Of a stretch of 64,000 nt of DNA, positions 28,476 to 38,317 are shown in pieces. A program made the translations under genes and the position numbers. A model generated the notes under the pieces. That model had not been told where the DNA came from. It made no database searches and saw nothing but the letters and a program-made list of their open reading frames with translations. Position 1 is the stretch's first letter. Every line of letters begins with the position of its first letter. Location of the stretch: positions 1 through 64,000 of the forward strand of contig PHBO01000006.1 of NCBI GenBank assembly GCA_002840645.1. The letters are read 5' to 3'. This DNA comes from Candidatus Cloacimonetes bacterium HGW-Cloacimonetes-3. GTDB taxonomy: Bacteria; Cloacimonadota; Cloacimonadia; Cloacimonadales; Cloacimonadaceae.

Positions 28476-31364
28476 TTGAAAACAAAAATCATTATCAAAG
28501 GCGCACAGGAACATAATCTTAAGAATATAGATCTGGAAATCCCCCGCAACAGTCTGGTAGTGTTTACCGGTGTGTCCGGTTCGGGTAAATCGTCTCTGGC
28601 ATTTGATACTCTCTATGCTGAAGGGCAAAGGCGTTATGTGGAGTCCCTTTCCGCCTATGCTCGTCAGTTTCTGGGGCAGATGGAAAAGCCTAAGGTAGAT
28701 TATATCGAAGGGCTTTCCCCTGCGATTTCGATAGAGCAGAAGGCTTCCAGTAAGAATCCGCGCTCCACCGTGGGTACCGCTACAGAGATATATGACTACC
28801 TGCGTGTACTTTTTGCCCGTGTGGGCAAACAATACTGCTACAACTGCGGCGAGCCGGTTGGCTCACAATCTGTGGACCAGATGATAGAGCACCTGATGGA
28901 TAGCCACATGGGGACTAAACTGCAAATCCTTGCTCCGCTGGTGCAAAATCGTAAGGGAGAGCACAAGGACGAACTGGAACAGCTTAGGCAGGAAGGCTTT
29001 GTACGCGTGATGATAAATGGGGCGTTGCGCAATTTGGATGAGGACATTGTCTTAGACAAAAAGAGCAAGCATAATATAGATGTGGTTATCGATAGAATCG
29101 TGCTGAAAGAGGGCATAGAGAGCCGTCTGGCGGAATCGCTGGAACTGGCTTTGAAGCTTACGGAAGGCGTGGTTAAAATAGACTACAGCGATGAAGGCAG
29201 GGAGCTGATCTTATCTGCTGCGAACGCTTGTGCCCACTGCAACATAGGCTTCGAAGAGCTTGCCCCGCAAAGCTTTTCCTTCAATAGTCCCCTGGGGGCT
29301 TGCAAGCTGTGTAACGGCTTGGGTTATAAGCTGGAGTTCGATCCAGACCTTGTTATCCCTGATCCCGAACTGAATATCATGGAAGGCGCAGTGGCGGCAT
29401 GGGGCAAACTGGAAGCCAAGCAGGATAGCTGGACTATGAATACGATAAAAAACCTTGCTAAAGCCTATAACTTTTCACTAACCACACCTTGGTACAAGCT
29501 TCCGGACATAGCAAAACAGCTAATCCTGTACGGTTCTAAAGGAAAGAAGTTCAAAATAGCCTGGCAGAACGAACGGGGAAGCGGAGAATTTATGATGCGC
29601 TTCGAAGGCATTATTCCTCAGCTGGAAAGGCGTATGCACGATACGACTTCGGAGGATATGCGCCGCTATTACATGCAGTTTATCAGCGACAAACCCTGCC
29701 CGGAATGTGAGGGACAGAAGCTGAAACCCTCCTCCCTGGCTGTGAGAATTGGCGATAAAAACATCGGCGATATTACTGCCATGAGCATTGCAGAGGCGTA
29801 TAAGTTCTTTGGGGATCTAAAACTTAGCGGTAATAAGCTGCTAATCGCCACGGAAGTGCTAAAAGAAGTTCGCAACCGTCTGGGCTTCCTGCTGAGCGTG
29901 GGTTTACACTATTTAAGCTTAGACAGGCGTTCTCCAACTTTGTCCGGGGGAGAAGCTCAGCGCATCAGGCTTGCAAGCCAGATTGGCAGCCAGCTTGTGG
30001 GCGTGATGTATATTCTGGATGAACCAAGCATTGGCTTGCACCAAAGGGATAATGCAAAGCTGGTGCAAATGCTTGTCCAACTGCGTGATCTGGGCAACAC
30101 CGTGATAGTTGTGGAACACGATGAAGATACCATGCGTGCTGCTGACGGTATTGTAGATTTCGGTCCCCGAGCAGGGATATTTGGCGGCCAGATTGTGGCG
30201 CAAGGCACCATTGAAGAGATCATGGCGCACCCTGATTCGCTTACTGGGGCGTATTTATCGGGCAGAATGAAGATACCCATTCCGGAAAAGCGGGTGAAAG
30301 CAGATGAGCGTGTGATATGCCTTAATAATGCTACCCATAACAACCTGAAGAACCTTACCGTGGAAATACCTATCGGCTTGTTTGTCTGTGTAACGGGTGT
30401 ATCGGGCAGTGGGAAAAGCAGCTTGATAAACCAGACGCTATCGCCATTTCTGCACAACAACTTCTATCGCAGTTCGCATAAAGTGGGGAGTGTGGATTCT
30501 ATTACCGGGATAGAGCATATAGATAAGATTATTTCTATAGATCAGCAGCCCATAGGGCGCACTCCGCGTTCAAATCCCTGTACTTATATTAAGCTGTTTG
30601 ATCCCATCCGTAATTTATTTTCGGAGCTACCCGCATCCAAGATGCGTGGCTATAAACCCGGACGTTTTTCCTTTAATGTAAAAGGCGGACGCTGTGAGAC
30701 ATGTGAAGGTGCCGGGCTGAAACAGATAGAAATGCACTTCATGGCTGATATCTATGTTACCTGCGAGGTGTGCAAAGGCAAGCGCTATAATCACGAAACC
30801 CTGTCTATCCGCTACAAAGGCAAGAACATAGCCGAAGTTCTGGATATGGACGTTCAGGAAGCTATAGAGTTCTTTGATGCCATCCCCTCCATCAAACAGA
30901 AACTGAAAACCCTGCACGAAGTAGGCTTGGATTATGTGAAGCTGGGGCAATCCTCCACCACTCTTTCCGGTGGCGAAGCGCAGCGTATCAAGCTATCGCG
31001 TGAACTAAGCAAAACATCCACCGGCAATACTTTATACCTTCTGGATGAACCCACCACAGGCTTACACTTCGATGATATTAACAAGCTGCTGGGAGTGCTA
31101 AAAAAGCTGGTAGCTATGGGCAACACGGTAGTGGTGATAGAGCATAATCTGGATGTGATAAAAAGCGCAGACTGGGTGATAGATTTAGGTCCCGAGGGTG
31201 GACAAGAGGGCGGAAAGATTATTGCTTTCGGCACACCTGAGGACATTATCAAAGCCAAAGATTCCGCCACGGGATATCATTTGAAGCAGCACTATGATCG
31301 TGAGAGTAAGCAAGGTAGCACTAACCCCGTAAAACGCAAAAAAACTACCTCCAAAAAGCCATAA
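28476..31364 (+). CDS. uvrA: Excinuclease ABC subunit A
   Basis: The damage-recognition ATPase of nucleotide excision repair. It has two ABC modules: Walker [10 protein letters not shown] at about 32-40 and again near 641-649, with signatures [11 protein letters not shown] and [11 protein letters not shown]. Zinc modules include CAHC..CKLC and CETC..CEVC. The 962-residue length is usual. The TTG start at 28476 has GAGGTGAAG upstream and gives the typical [17 protein letters not shown]-terminus. No uvrB or uvrC is in the window. A GH13 gene begins 3 nt after the stop. Confidence 0.97.
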   Translation: MKTKIIIKGAQEHNLKNIDLEIPRNSLVVFTGVSGSGKSSLAFDTLYAEGQRRYVESLSAYARQFLGQMEKPKVDYIEGLSPAISIEQKASSKNPRSTVGTATEIYDYLRVLFARVGKQYCYNCGEPVGSQSVDQMIEHLMDSHMGTKLQILAPLVQNRKGEHKDELEQLRQEGFVRVMINGALRNLDEDIVLDKKSKHNIDVVIDRIVLKEGIESRLAESLELALKLTEGVVKIDYSDEGRELILSAANACAHCNIGFEELAPQSFSFNSPLGACKLCNGLGYKLEFDPDLVIPDPELNIMEGAVAAWGKLEAKQDSWTMNTIKNLAKAYNFSLTTPWYKLPDIAKQLILYGSKGKKFKIAWQNERGSGEFMMRFEGIIPQLERRMHDTTSEDMRRYYMQFISDKPCPECEGQKLKPSSLAVRIGDKNIGDITAMSIAEAYKFFGDLKLSGNKLLIATEVLKEVRNRLGFLLSVGLHYLSLDRRSPTLSGGEAQRIRLASQIGSQLVGVMYILDEPSIGLHQRDNAKLVQMLVQLRDLGNTVIVVEHDEDTMRAADGIVDFGPRAGIFGGQIVAQGTIEEIMAHPDSLTGAYLSGRMKIPIPEKRVKADERVICLNNATHNNLKNLTVEIPIGLFVCVTGVSGSGKSSLINQTLSPFLHNNFYRSSHKVGSVDSITGIEHIDKIISIDQQPIGRTPRSNPCTYIKLFDPIRNLFSELPASKMRGYKPGRFSFNVKGGRCETCEGAGLKQIEMHFMADIYVTCEVCKGKRYNHETLSIRYKGKNIAEVLDMDVQEAIEFFDAIPSIKQKLKTLHEVGLDYVKLGQSSTTLSGGEAQRIKLSRELSKTSTGNTLYLLDEPTTGLHFDDINKLLGVLKKLVAMGNTVVVIEHNLDVIKSADWVIDLGPEGGQEGGKIIAFGTPEDIIKAKDSATGYHLKQHYDRESKQGSTNPVKRKKTTSKKP

Positions 31365-31367
31365 ACT

Positions 31368-33554
31368 ATGAGTATGCAACGCTTCAGCTATTCTCCCCTT
31401 ACCGCCGGTTCGCATTTAGTCGGCTTGGCTGGTGATTTTTCAGATTGGCAGATTCTGCCTATGGAAGACATCGGCGGGTTATTTGTGCTAAACCTTGATA
31501 TCCCGGCGGGCAGCTACGCTTACAAGCTGATTGTGGATGGTAACTGGATGGCAGATGAAGCATGCCCGTTATCTGCGCCGGATCCCTTTGGGGGCATGCA
31601 TTCTGTGCTTGTGGTGGAGGCATCCCGGCAAGCATTTAGCTGGGAAGATATCCTCAGCCATAAAGCGCACAAAAAGGCACTCTCTTACCTGAAACTATAC
31701 CGCCATGGCTTGCATGAAGCAGAGCTGCGCTTTTCATGGTATCCGCGTCTAACAGATGAGATTAGGCTTATTACCATGAAGCAAAGTATCACTATGGAGC
31801 GAGTAGGTAGCAATGCCTTGTTTGAAGTGTTTCACCTCTTTATAGATGAGAATATAAGCCAAGACAACGTGCTAAATTTCTACCTTGAGCTGCATTACCA
31901 GGGTAAGCAGCATTATCTTGGCAGCGCGGGACTGGTCTCAGACGCTTCAGATATCCCTCTGATACAGCTTACTTTAGATGATTACCAGATATTTAAGGCA
32001 CCGGCTTGGGTGGGGAAGAGCGTTATCTATCAGATATTCCCCGATCGCTTTTGTAACGGAAACGCTAAGATAAACCCTAATTTTGAGGAGTGGTATTACA
32101 AGGACTGCAAAACACCACCTCCAGAAGGTGAGTTACTGCCCCTGAACATGGAATACTTCCATTTGGTGGAGGATTGGAAAGATGTCTCTGGTTTAAAGCA
32201 AAGCCCCTATCAACCCGCCGGAAAACCGGACTGGTGGTCTTTTTACGGTGGCGACATTGCCGGTGTAATCAGTAAGCTGGGTTACCTAGCTGATCTCGGG
32301 GTTGATGTTCTGTATTTCAATCCGCTGTGGCAGGCGAAATCCAACCATAAATATGATTCTGCGGACTATAAAAGCATAGATCCCCATTTCGGTACCCCTG
32401 ATGATATGATGAAGCTGGTGCAATTGGCGCATGAAAGGGGCATCAAGGTTATTCTGGATGTGGCTTTTAATCACACGGGTGAGACCTTTTGGGCATTTCG
32501 TGATACTGTGGAGAAGGGTACCCAATCCCTGTACTGGAATTGGTACGATTGGTATAAGTGGCCATTACCCAGCCCCTTACCGGTAGATTTTAAGCCCAAG
32601 GACTACTATCAATGCTGGTGGGGGATAAAAGACATGCCAGACCTGAACTTCGATTTGTCCCGCCATCATCCTGAGGAGAATGCCATACGGATAATTGACG
32701 CCGCCGTTCCCAACATGCCGCTGGTGGAATATATTATGGACACCGTGCGTTGGTGGCTGCTGGATATCGGTATCGATGGTTTCCGCCTGGATGTGCCTGA
32801 CGAAGTGCCTTTCTGGTTCTGGGAACTGTTTCGCAAACAAGTGAAACAGTGTAAGCCTGAGGCATGGATTGTAGGAGAGATTTGGCACGATGCGGTGAAG
32901 TGGGTGAACCATCTATACTTTGATTCTGTAATGAATTACGCCTATTTCAAGAACCCGGTAACGGAGTTCTACCTCTTGCACATCATCAATCAGGAGGATT
33001 TTGTTCAAAAGATAGAAAGCGGCTTGGCATTATACCCGTTTCATGCCCTGCATTCGATGATGAATCTTCTGGGTAGCCACGACACCTATCGCATTTTTGA
33101 GCTCGCCAAAGGCGACATTTGCGCGGTTAAAATGGCAATTGTATTCCAGATGTGCTTCCTTGGTGCACCCCATGTTTATTACGGGGATGAAATTGGCATG
33201 CTGGGAGCTAAAGACCCCGATAACCGCAGACCCTTCGATTGGGATTGGGAGAGCAAGGAGCTTTCCACCGAAATCCATGCTTTGTACAAAGAGCTAATCA
33301 AACTAAGAAAGGCGTACCCGGTGTTTACGGAAGGCAGCTTCGCCTTTTTAACTTCGCAAGAGGGGCTGATATCATATCAGCGCAAGCTGGGTAGCACCAG
33401 CGCAATTGTATATCAGAATACAGGTGAAACAAGCCTGCCCATCACTGTAAGCGCTGGTATGAAATTGGTTCATGGTTCTGCCGCCTTGCCTGAGCCCGCC
33501 ATTGCGCCAAAGAGCTCACAGATATATATTCAAGCCAGTCCGGAAGTATTATAA
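31368..33554 (+). CDS. GH13 maltodextrin hydrolase (neopullulanase / cyclomaltodextrinase type)
   Basis: A 728-residue cytoplasmic alpha-glucan hydrolase with no signal peptide. The N-terminal beta domain (about 1-85) resembles CBM48, with FVGLAGDFSDW-like LVGLAGDFSDW. A linker domain follows, and the catalytic barrel starts near 215 with YQIFPDRFCNG. Conserved regions are DVAFNHTGE, nucleophile D475 in GFRLDVPDE, acid/base E504 in IVGEIWHDA and D572 in GSHDT. With MalQ (15623) it could break down maltodextrins or cyclodextrins. It may be cotranscribed with uvrA. The gene is convergent with ribD, with 6 nt between them. Confidence 0.9.
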   Translation: MSMQRFSYSPLTAGSHLVGLAGDFSDWQILPMEDIGGLFVLNLDIPAGSYAYKLIVDGNWMADEACPLSAPDPFGGMHSVLVVEASRQAFSWEDILSHKAHKKALSYLKLYRHGLHEAELRFSWYPRLTDEIRLITMKQSITMERVGSNALFEVFHLFIDENISQDNVLNFYLELHYQGKQHYLGSAGLVSDASDIPLIQLTLDDYQIFKAPAWVGKSVIYQIFPDRFCNGNAKINPNFEEWYYKDCKTPPPEGELLPLNMEYFHLVEDWKDVSGLKQSPYQPAGKPDWWSFYGGDIAGVISKLGYLADLGVDVLYFNPLWQAKSNHKYDSADYKSIDPHFGTPDDMMKLVQLAHERGIKVILDVAFNHTGETFWAFRDTVEKGTQSLYWNWYDWYKWPLPSPLPVDFKPKDYYQCWWGIKDMPDLNFDLSRHHPEENAIRIIDAAVPNMPLVEYIMDTVRWWLLDIGIDGFRLDVPDEVPFWFWELFRKQVKQCKPEAWIVGEIWHDAVKWVNHLYFDSVMNYAYFKNPVTEFYLLHIINQEDFVQKIESGLALYPFHALHSMMNLLGSHDTYRIFELAKGDICAVKMAIVFQMCFLGAPHVYYGDEIGMLGAKDPDNRRPFDWDWESKELSTEIHALYKELIKLRKAYPVFTEGSFAFLTSQEGLISYQRKLGSTSAIVYQNTGETSLPITVSAGMKLVHGSAALPEPAIAPKSSQIYIQASPEVL

Positions 33555-33560
33555 CCGGTT

Positions 33561-34667
33561 TTACGTAGAAATTGTATTCCCGGGATATCCACTTAGCATA
33601 AAGTTATCGTTAAAACGCTTTATCTTTATGTCCCGCAGAATAATAGCACTGGCTATATTGGAAATCCCCAGATTTGGCAAAGGGCTGTTACTGCCGCCAA
33701 TAATTTTGGCACCGTAAAAGAAGAGGCATTTATCAACCAAGCCTGCTTTTAAGAAGGATTCGGCTATCCCGCTACCTGTTTCCAGCAGCACCGAATACAG
33801 CTTCAGAGAAGCCAGATGATGCAGCACCTCAAGCAGATCAAAATGCCCCTTGATAATGGGCAGACCATGCAGGCTTGCTCCCATCTCTAATAATTTCACA
33901 GCCCGGCTGGAGCTAAGCAATTTGCTATCACAATACAGCAAACTGGGATATTCGCTCATACTTGCCGCAAAGTTAGATTCCAAAGGCATTTGCAATGCCG
34001 GATCAAGCACCACACGCAGGGGTTGTTTGTGCCTTCCCTTAAGGCGTACATTTAGCATGGGATTATCTATCGTGATGGTCTTAATCCCCGTTAAAATAAC
34101 GTCATGCTCGCTGCGCAGGCGGTGCGTATAAAGGCGGGAAGCCTCATTGCTGATCCACCGTGAGCTGCCATCCTCCGCCGCATACTTGCCATCCAGCGAC
34201 AGGGCGGTTTTCAGGCTTACAAAGGGTCTGTTCTTTTGTATGTAGCACAGATAGTATTCCAATTGGCGGGTTATCTCTGCTTCCATAAAGCCGCTTCTAA
34301 CCTCAATTCCAGCGTCTGCAAGCATCTTTATTCCCTTGCCGGACACCAGAGGATTGGGGTCTGTTATACCGATGAAAACTCGTCTGATTCCCGCTTTGAT
34401 AATCGCCGAAGCACAGGGCGGGGTTTTGCCATAATGCGAGCAAGGCTCCAGAGTTACATACATATCTGCACCACGCGCTGCTTCACCTGCTTTGCTAAGT
34501 GCCTGCACCTCTGCATGATCGCTTCCATATCTTTGTGTGTAGCCTGTGGCAATAACGGCATCCTGTTTCACTATCACCGCACCCACAAAGGGATTGGGAC
34601 TGCACATCCCGCGAGCTTTCTCAGCCGTACGAATGGCAAGCTGTATAAAGGAAATGTGCTTATCCAC
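33561..34667 (-). CDS. ribD: Bifunctional riboflavin deaminase/reductase RibD
   Basis: Carries out the second and third steps of riboflavin synthesis: deamination of the pyrimidine and reduction of its ribose. The N-terminal deaminase has zinc ligands H51 in HAEVQAL and C76/C85 in PCSHYGKTPPC. The C-terminal reductase starts near VSLKTALSLDGK and has the VILTGIKTITIDNPMLNVR region. The GTG at 34667 (GGAAAG upstream) gives a normal 368-residue protein; an upstream start would run well into the preceding gene. It overlaps that gene by 8 nt. No other rib genes are nearby. Confidence 0.93.
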   Translation of the reverse strand: MDKHISFIQLAIRTAEKARGMCSPNPFVGAVIVKQDAVIATGYTQRYGSDHAEVQALSKAGEAARGADMYVTLEPCSHYGKTPPCASAIIKAGIRRVFIGITDPNPLVSGKGIKMLADAGIEVRSGFMEAEITRQLEYYLCYIQKNRPFVSLKTALSLDGKYAAEDGSSRWISNEASRLYTHRLRSEHDVILTGIKTITIDNPMLNVRLKGRHKQPLRVVLDPALQMPLESNFAASMSEYPSLLYCDSKLLSSSRAVKLLEMGASLHGLPIIKGHFDLLEVLHHLASLKLYSVLLETGSGIAESFLKAGLVDKCLFFYGAKIIGGSNSPLPNLGISNIASAIILRDIKIKRFNDNFMLSGYPGNTIST

Positions 34668-35856
34668 GCGCCAGTCTTTCCAGATTCTTAGCCGCAACCT
34701 CAAAGGTGGGGAATTGGATAAGGATTCTTTCCCAAATATCCTTTGCTTCTGCCTTCAAGCCCTCACCCGCATAGCAGGCAGCAAGGTTGTTTAGCGCATT
34801 GGGGTTATCGGGTTGTAGCAGGCAAAGCTCATTGAACCATAGGCGGGCTTGGGTGAAATCATTCTTGGCAAGATACAGGGTGCCAAGGTGGAAAAAAGGC
34901 TCTATCCAATGGTTGTCCAGACTGATAGCGTTAAAAAAATCCACCGCAGCCTTGTCGTTCTGTTTCACAATTTGCCAATACATCCCCCGGTAGTAATAAA
35001 GATCTGGGCTGTCGGGATATATCTTCAGGTTAGTGCTGATTAGCTCCCAAACCTTGTCATCTTCGGCTTTTCCCAGGGCTTCTGCGATATCTGCATATAT
35101 CTGGTTCTGCGCAAAATATGCCTGAGGCGAACCGGCGATATTCTGGCGCACTTTCCACTCTCCGCTGGCGTTGCTAAGCAGCAGAGTCCAATCCAGCTTG
35201 TGGTTTAGCTCCAGATACACGATAGCGGTATTCCCTGCTTCGGCAATGCCACTATGAACGATGCTGTAAGTGGATATCTTTGATAGGGTTGGTACAGCAG
35301 AAAGCAATTCCCGGTAACGAAGGTTGAGGTCATCCATAGGGTTATCATTTATGCTGTACGCACGCAATTCATCCCAGGCGAGGCGGACAATAGCATTCAT
35401 ATAGGCATGAACGCATTCCTCGTGATGGCTGGGCAGGGGATTGGTATCTTCTTTAGTTTCGGTGGTGCTGATGCCCAGTTTCTGCATCAGGTGGTTAAGC
35501 GGGAAATGTACGGGGTATTGAAATCCTGTTAGCCATGACACTATTTTGGCGGGATTCTCCTGCGCAACGCTGATGGGGCTGCGGTTTTCCAGATGCGGGT
35601 TTTCTCTGCCCACCCACAGATTTATGTATAGCTGTAAAACTTGGGCTGCCTCGGTTAAAGAATCTGCTTTGAAGATAGGGAAGATGCTTCCTTCTGCTTC
35701 TGTGGGAGCATAGGGGCAGTCTTTTGTGCATTTGCCGTCACAGCGCAAGGCGTTGCAACATTGCCAGCAAAGCTTCTTCTTATTCCGGGGGCAATCTCGG
35801 ACGATGCGCTCTGTGTAGCATATGTTGCAGCGTTTGTTATTAAAGAAACTAAGCAT
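34660..35856 (-). CDS. Cys-rich zinc-ribbon-like TPR protein
   Basis: A 398-residue protein of unknown function. Nine cysteines lie in the first 47 residues (C10, C13, C22, C30, C33, C34, C39, C43, C47), which suggests one or two structural zinc sites or an iron-sulfur site. The middle (about 60-250) has no recognised family. The C-terminus (about 255-395) is TPR-like (PDLYYYRGMYWQ, IEPFFHLGTLYLAK, PNALNNLAACYAGEG). It begins within the nadE stop (TAATG) and overlaps ribD by 8 nt, so all three are coupled. Confidence 0.75.
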   Translation of the reverse strand: MLSFFNNKRCNICYTERIVRDCPRNKKKLCWQCCNALRCDGKCTKDCPYAPTEAEGSIFPIFKADSLTEAAQVLQLYINLWVGRENPHLENRSPISVAQENPAKIVSWLTGFQYPVHFPLNHLMQKLGISTTETKEDTNPLPSHHEECVHAYMNAIVRLAWDELRAYSINDNPMDDLNLRYRELLSAVPTLSKISTYSIVHSGIAEAGNTAIVYLELNHKLDWTLLLSNASGEWKVRQNIAGSPQAYFAQNQIYADIAEALGKAEDDKVWELISTNLKIYPDSPDLYYYRGMYWQIVKQNDKAAVDFFNAISLDNHWIEPFFHLGTLYLAKNDFTQARLWFNELCLLQPDNPNALNNLAACYAGEGLKAEAKDIWERILIQFPTFEVAAKNLERLARG

Positions 35857-36602
35857 TATACACGCTCCGGGGCAGGGGGCATAACTCTTTTGAAAGCGGA
35901 GTGCATAATTAAGTTCTTCACTTTGCTTAGCGCACCAGCGGCGAAGTCCTCTGTGGAACTGCCTTGCAAAATTGCCTGTAGAATAGCGTCCAGATCAGGA
36001 TAGCTGATGCCGAGTTCGGCTTCATCGCTCTGCCCTTCCCAAAGGTCGGCTGTGGGTGTTTTGCTAATCAGCTTTTCCGGAAGTTCCATAACCTTTGCCA
36101 TTTCCCACACTTCAGTTTTGTAAAGATGACCGATAGGCTCGAAGGCGCAGGCAGAATCTCCATACTGAGTGCAATAACCCACCATAAGTTCTGTAAGATT
36201 GCCTGTTCCCATCACCAGAGCGTTCAGCTTGGCAGCCTGGTCAAAAAGGATGTTCATGCGTATGCGCGCTATCCAGTTACCCCTCCGCAGAGCGGTTGCA
36301 TCAGGCTCATAAGCATCAAAGTAAGTATCCGTGAAGTGGCTAAGGTCAATCGTTGTCAGGTCCAACCCCAGATGCCGGGCTACGAGAGCTGCATCCAAAG
36401 CACTGTCGGGGTGACTGTTCCGGTATGGGAGGTTAAAGGAGTGAACATTGCTGATGCCTACCGCTTTAACTGCCAAAGCTGCCGATAGAGCGGAATCTAT
36501 CCCCCCTGAAAGCCCTATAACCAGATGCTTGAACCCGGACTTGTCACAATAGTCCTGTATGAATACGCATATTCTATCAATTTCCTGAGGGATATTAAGC
36601 AT
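35856..36602 (-). CDS. nadE: NH3-dependent NAD+ synthetase
   Basis: Amidates nicotinate adenine dinucleotide to NAD+ using ammonia and ATP. The start at 36602 follows GGAGA and gives 248 residues, the usual length of the ammonia-only form; no glutaminase domain is present. The PP-loop is GLSGGIDSA (about 30-38, D36). GTGNLTEL, GYCTQYGDSAC and the KTPTADLWEGQSDEAELG loop are diagnostic. First gene of the minus-strand nadE-TPR-ribD unit, with a TTGACT promoter 65 nt upstream. Confidence 0.95.
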   Translation of the reverse strand: MLNIPQEIDRICVFIQDYCDKSGFKHLVIGLSGGIDSALSAALAVKAVGISNVHSFNLPYRNSHPDSALDAALVARHLGLDLTTIDLSHFTDTYFDAYEPDATALRRGNWIARIRMNILFDQAAKLNALVMGTGNLTELMVGYCTQYGDSACAFEPIGHLYKTEVWEMAKVMELPEKLISKTPTADLWEGQSDEAELGISYPDLDAILQAILQGSSTEDFAAGALSKVKNLIMHSAFKRVMPPAPERV

Positions 36603-36639
36603 AGCACATCTCCTAATCCGTTTATTTATGTACAAGCAC

Positions 36640-36667
36640 CAAAATAGTAACAGGGAAGATGAGTCAA
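36640..36667 (-). promoter_or_regulatory. Promoter of nadE operon
   Basis: On the minus strand CTTGACT is followed by TATTTTG, with A at 17 and TG at 21-22 nt after the hexamer. This is the closest match in the window to the Bacteroidota TAnnTTTG element. The nadE ATG is 65 nt away. Confidence 0.55.
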
Positions 36668-36687
36668 GTAAAAAAGAACGCTTCAAT

Positions 36688-36740
36688 GCCTGAAGTCGAT
36701 ACGACTGCCACCTAACCCCTAACACATGTCACCTAACACC
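36688..36740 (-). repeat. Short dispersed repeat family D, copy 2
   Basis: Read on the minus strand it gives GGTGTTAGGTGACATGTG then GGGGTTAGGTGGCAG, a short AGTCG/CGACT dyad, then ACTTCAGG. The same word order occurs at 1536-1586. Confidence 0.5.
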
Positions 36741-36874
36741 TTCCTTCCTGCTTGCTAAATCGCAACATTCTATCATCCAAATACCAACCAAAACCTTATT
36801 AGCGTGGGGTTTAGCAGGATATTTGGCGGTTTGGAACAGGATGTGTAAGGGGGGGGAGAGGTGATGAAGTGACG

Positions 36875-36898
36875 GTGTGATGGTGTGATGGTGTGATG
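36875..36898. repeat. Tandem 8-bp repeat
   Basis: Three exact tandem copies of GTGTGATG, flanked on both sides by degenerate GTGATG/GTGACG words. Confidence 0.85.
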
Positions 36899-37083
36899 GT
36901 TTGATTAGGTGACTGAACATCCAAGTCTGAATAATCTGAATAATATCAGGGGGTGCACCCCCCATTTTCATGGAGGGTATCATACTTGTAGGGGTAAACC
37001 CCCGTGTTTACCCGTTGAGGGCAGACTCAGGGAGAAAGCCCCGACATGATAACCGGCGATCAACCCAAATAACTAAAAAGAGG

Positions 37084-37113
37084 TTGACTAAATATCAAAG
37101 CCAAATTTCCTTG
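37084..37113 (+). promoter_or_regulatory. Promoter of dnaN
   Basis: TTGACT with TTG ending 24 nt after the hexamer, 61 nt before the ATG. CAAAGCCAAA follows TTGACT by 6 nt, as it does by 7 nt at asnB (23622). Confidence 0.5.
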
Positions 37114-37144
37114 CAAAAAAGACTATTCACAGATAGAGGTTATC

Positions 37145-38314
37145 ATGAGATTAGCTATTGAAAAGAAAGACTTGTTAGCTCATATTCAGCATCTGGCTGC
37201 CATTGTGCCGATGAAGAATACATCCCCGATACTAACAAACTATCTGATAAACGTTTCGGCAGAAACCAATCAGGTGAGAATAACGGCATCGGATTTGGAA
37301 ATCACTGTGGTGGTAGAGTTTCCCGCTGCTGTTTCCGAAGGTGGCACAATTGCTGTTTCGGCAAGGCACTTTAACGAGATAATCAACTTTATGCCTGATG
37401 CGATGGTAAATCTGTGGCGTCATGACGAAGTGCTGATGATACAGTGCGGTAAGGTGGATTTTAATCTGCTGATAGCCGATCATACTCTCTTTCCCGTTAT
37501 CCCCGAGACCAAGCTGGAAAACGCAATAAGCATTGATGCCGGGCTATTTAACCGCATGATAAGTAAAACTCAGTTTGCCGTGTCCTCAGATGTGAACCGT
37601 GCCGTGCTTACCGGTGTATGCTGGAAAATATTCCCGGATAACCACATTATGGCTGCTACAGACGGGCGCAAAGTGGCAGAGATAAAGATACTGGATTCCT
37701 CCCTGCTTAGCCCACAGGAAAACACCCCCAGCCCGGAAGAAAACATCTTCACCGAAACCAACCAAAGCTATGTAGAGAAAGTGATTCCGGTGAAAACTCT
37801 GTTATTTATTCAGAAGATTTACGATTCTGAGTTTAAAGAGCTGAAAATATCTATAGAACGCAACAAAATGATGTTCTCCTATGGGAAATATTTCGTGTTC
37901 TCTCAGGTGATAGAACATAAATATCCCGAGTATCAGAAAGCCTTTATTAGTGATCTGCCAAACAGATTTGTGATAGACAGAGAAGCCCTGCGCACCGCTA
38001 TCCGCCGTGTAGCCCTGGTGGCACCGGATGATAACCTGCGTATTCGTTTTGAGCTGGATAACGATCGCTTTGAAGTGAACACCTCAAACCGCGACACAGG
38101 CGATGCCAAGCAGAACATGGAAAACTATAACTTCGAGGGCACATCCACTGGCGTGTCCTTCAACTATAAATTTATGCTCTCCATCCTGGAAGCGATTGAT
38201 TCCGATAAGGCAATCATTAAGCTGGGAAGCTCCAAGGACCCAATGATGATTTACAACGAAACTGCGGTGCCCGGACAGGAGATAACCTTCCTGCTTATGC
38301 CCCTCCGGTCATAA
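37145..38314 (+). CDS. dnaN: DNA polymerase III beta sliding clamp
   Basis: The ring-shaped processivity factor. Its 389 residues are slightly above the usual 365-380. Three clamp repeats are visible, starting MRLAIEKKDLL, with PILTNYLINVSAETNQVRITASDLE in the first repeat and the C-terminal FLLMPLRS-type tail (ending LMPLRS), where the protein-binding cleft is formed. An insert of about 12 Pro/Glu-rich residues near 195-210 (ENTPSPEEN) accounts for the extra length. recF follows after 3 nt. dnaA is not upstream as it is in many bacteria. Confidence 0.95.
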   Translation: MRLAIEKKDLLAHIQHLAAIVPMKNTSPILTNYLINVSAETNQVRITASDLEITVVVEFPAAVSEGGTIAVSARHFNEIINFMPDAMVNLWRHDEVLMIQCGKVDFNLLIADHTLFPVIPETKLENAISIDAGLFNRMISKTQFAVSSDVNRAVLTGVCWKIFPDNHIMAATDGRKVAEIKILDSSLLSPQENTPSPEENIFTETNQSYVEKVIPVKTLLFIQKIYDSEFKELKISIERNKMMFSYGKYFVFSQVIEHKYPEYQKAFISDLPNRFVIDREALRTAIRRVALVAPDDNLRIRFELDNDRFEVNTSNRDTGDAKQNMENYNFEGTSTGVSFNYKFMLSILEAIDSDKAIIKLGSSKDPMMIYNETAVPGQEITFLLMPLRS

Positions 38315-38317
38315 AGA

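Larger units (their letters stand above)
36603..37144. other. Repeat-rich divergent intergenic region (nadE / dnaN)
   Basis: This 542-nt region has no convincing gene. It holds, in order: the minus-strand nadE promoter; a family D repeat (36688-36740); three tandem copies of GTGTGATG (36875-36898); two copies of CTGAATAAT (about 36928-36945); a perfect dyad GGGGGTGCACCCCC (36949-36962); an inverted repeat GGGTAAAC-N6-GTTTACCC (about 36993-37014); and the dnaN promoter. Only one near-match to a DnaA box was noticed (CTATTCACA near 37124). Confidence 0.7.

Noticed and set aside
36603-37144. Replication origin upstream of dnaN
   Set aside because: dnaA is absent, only one near-match to a DnaA box was noticed, and there is no AT-rich unwinding block. 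Base skew across the genome would be needed to revisit this.
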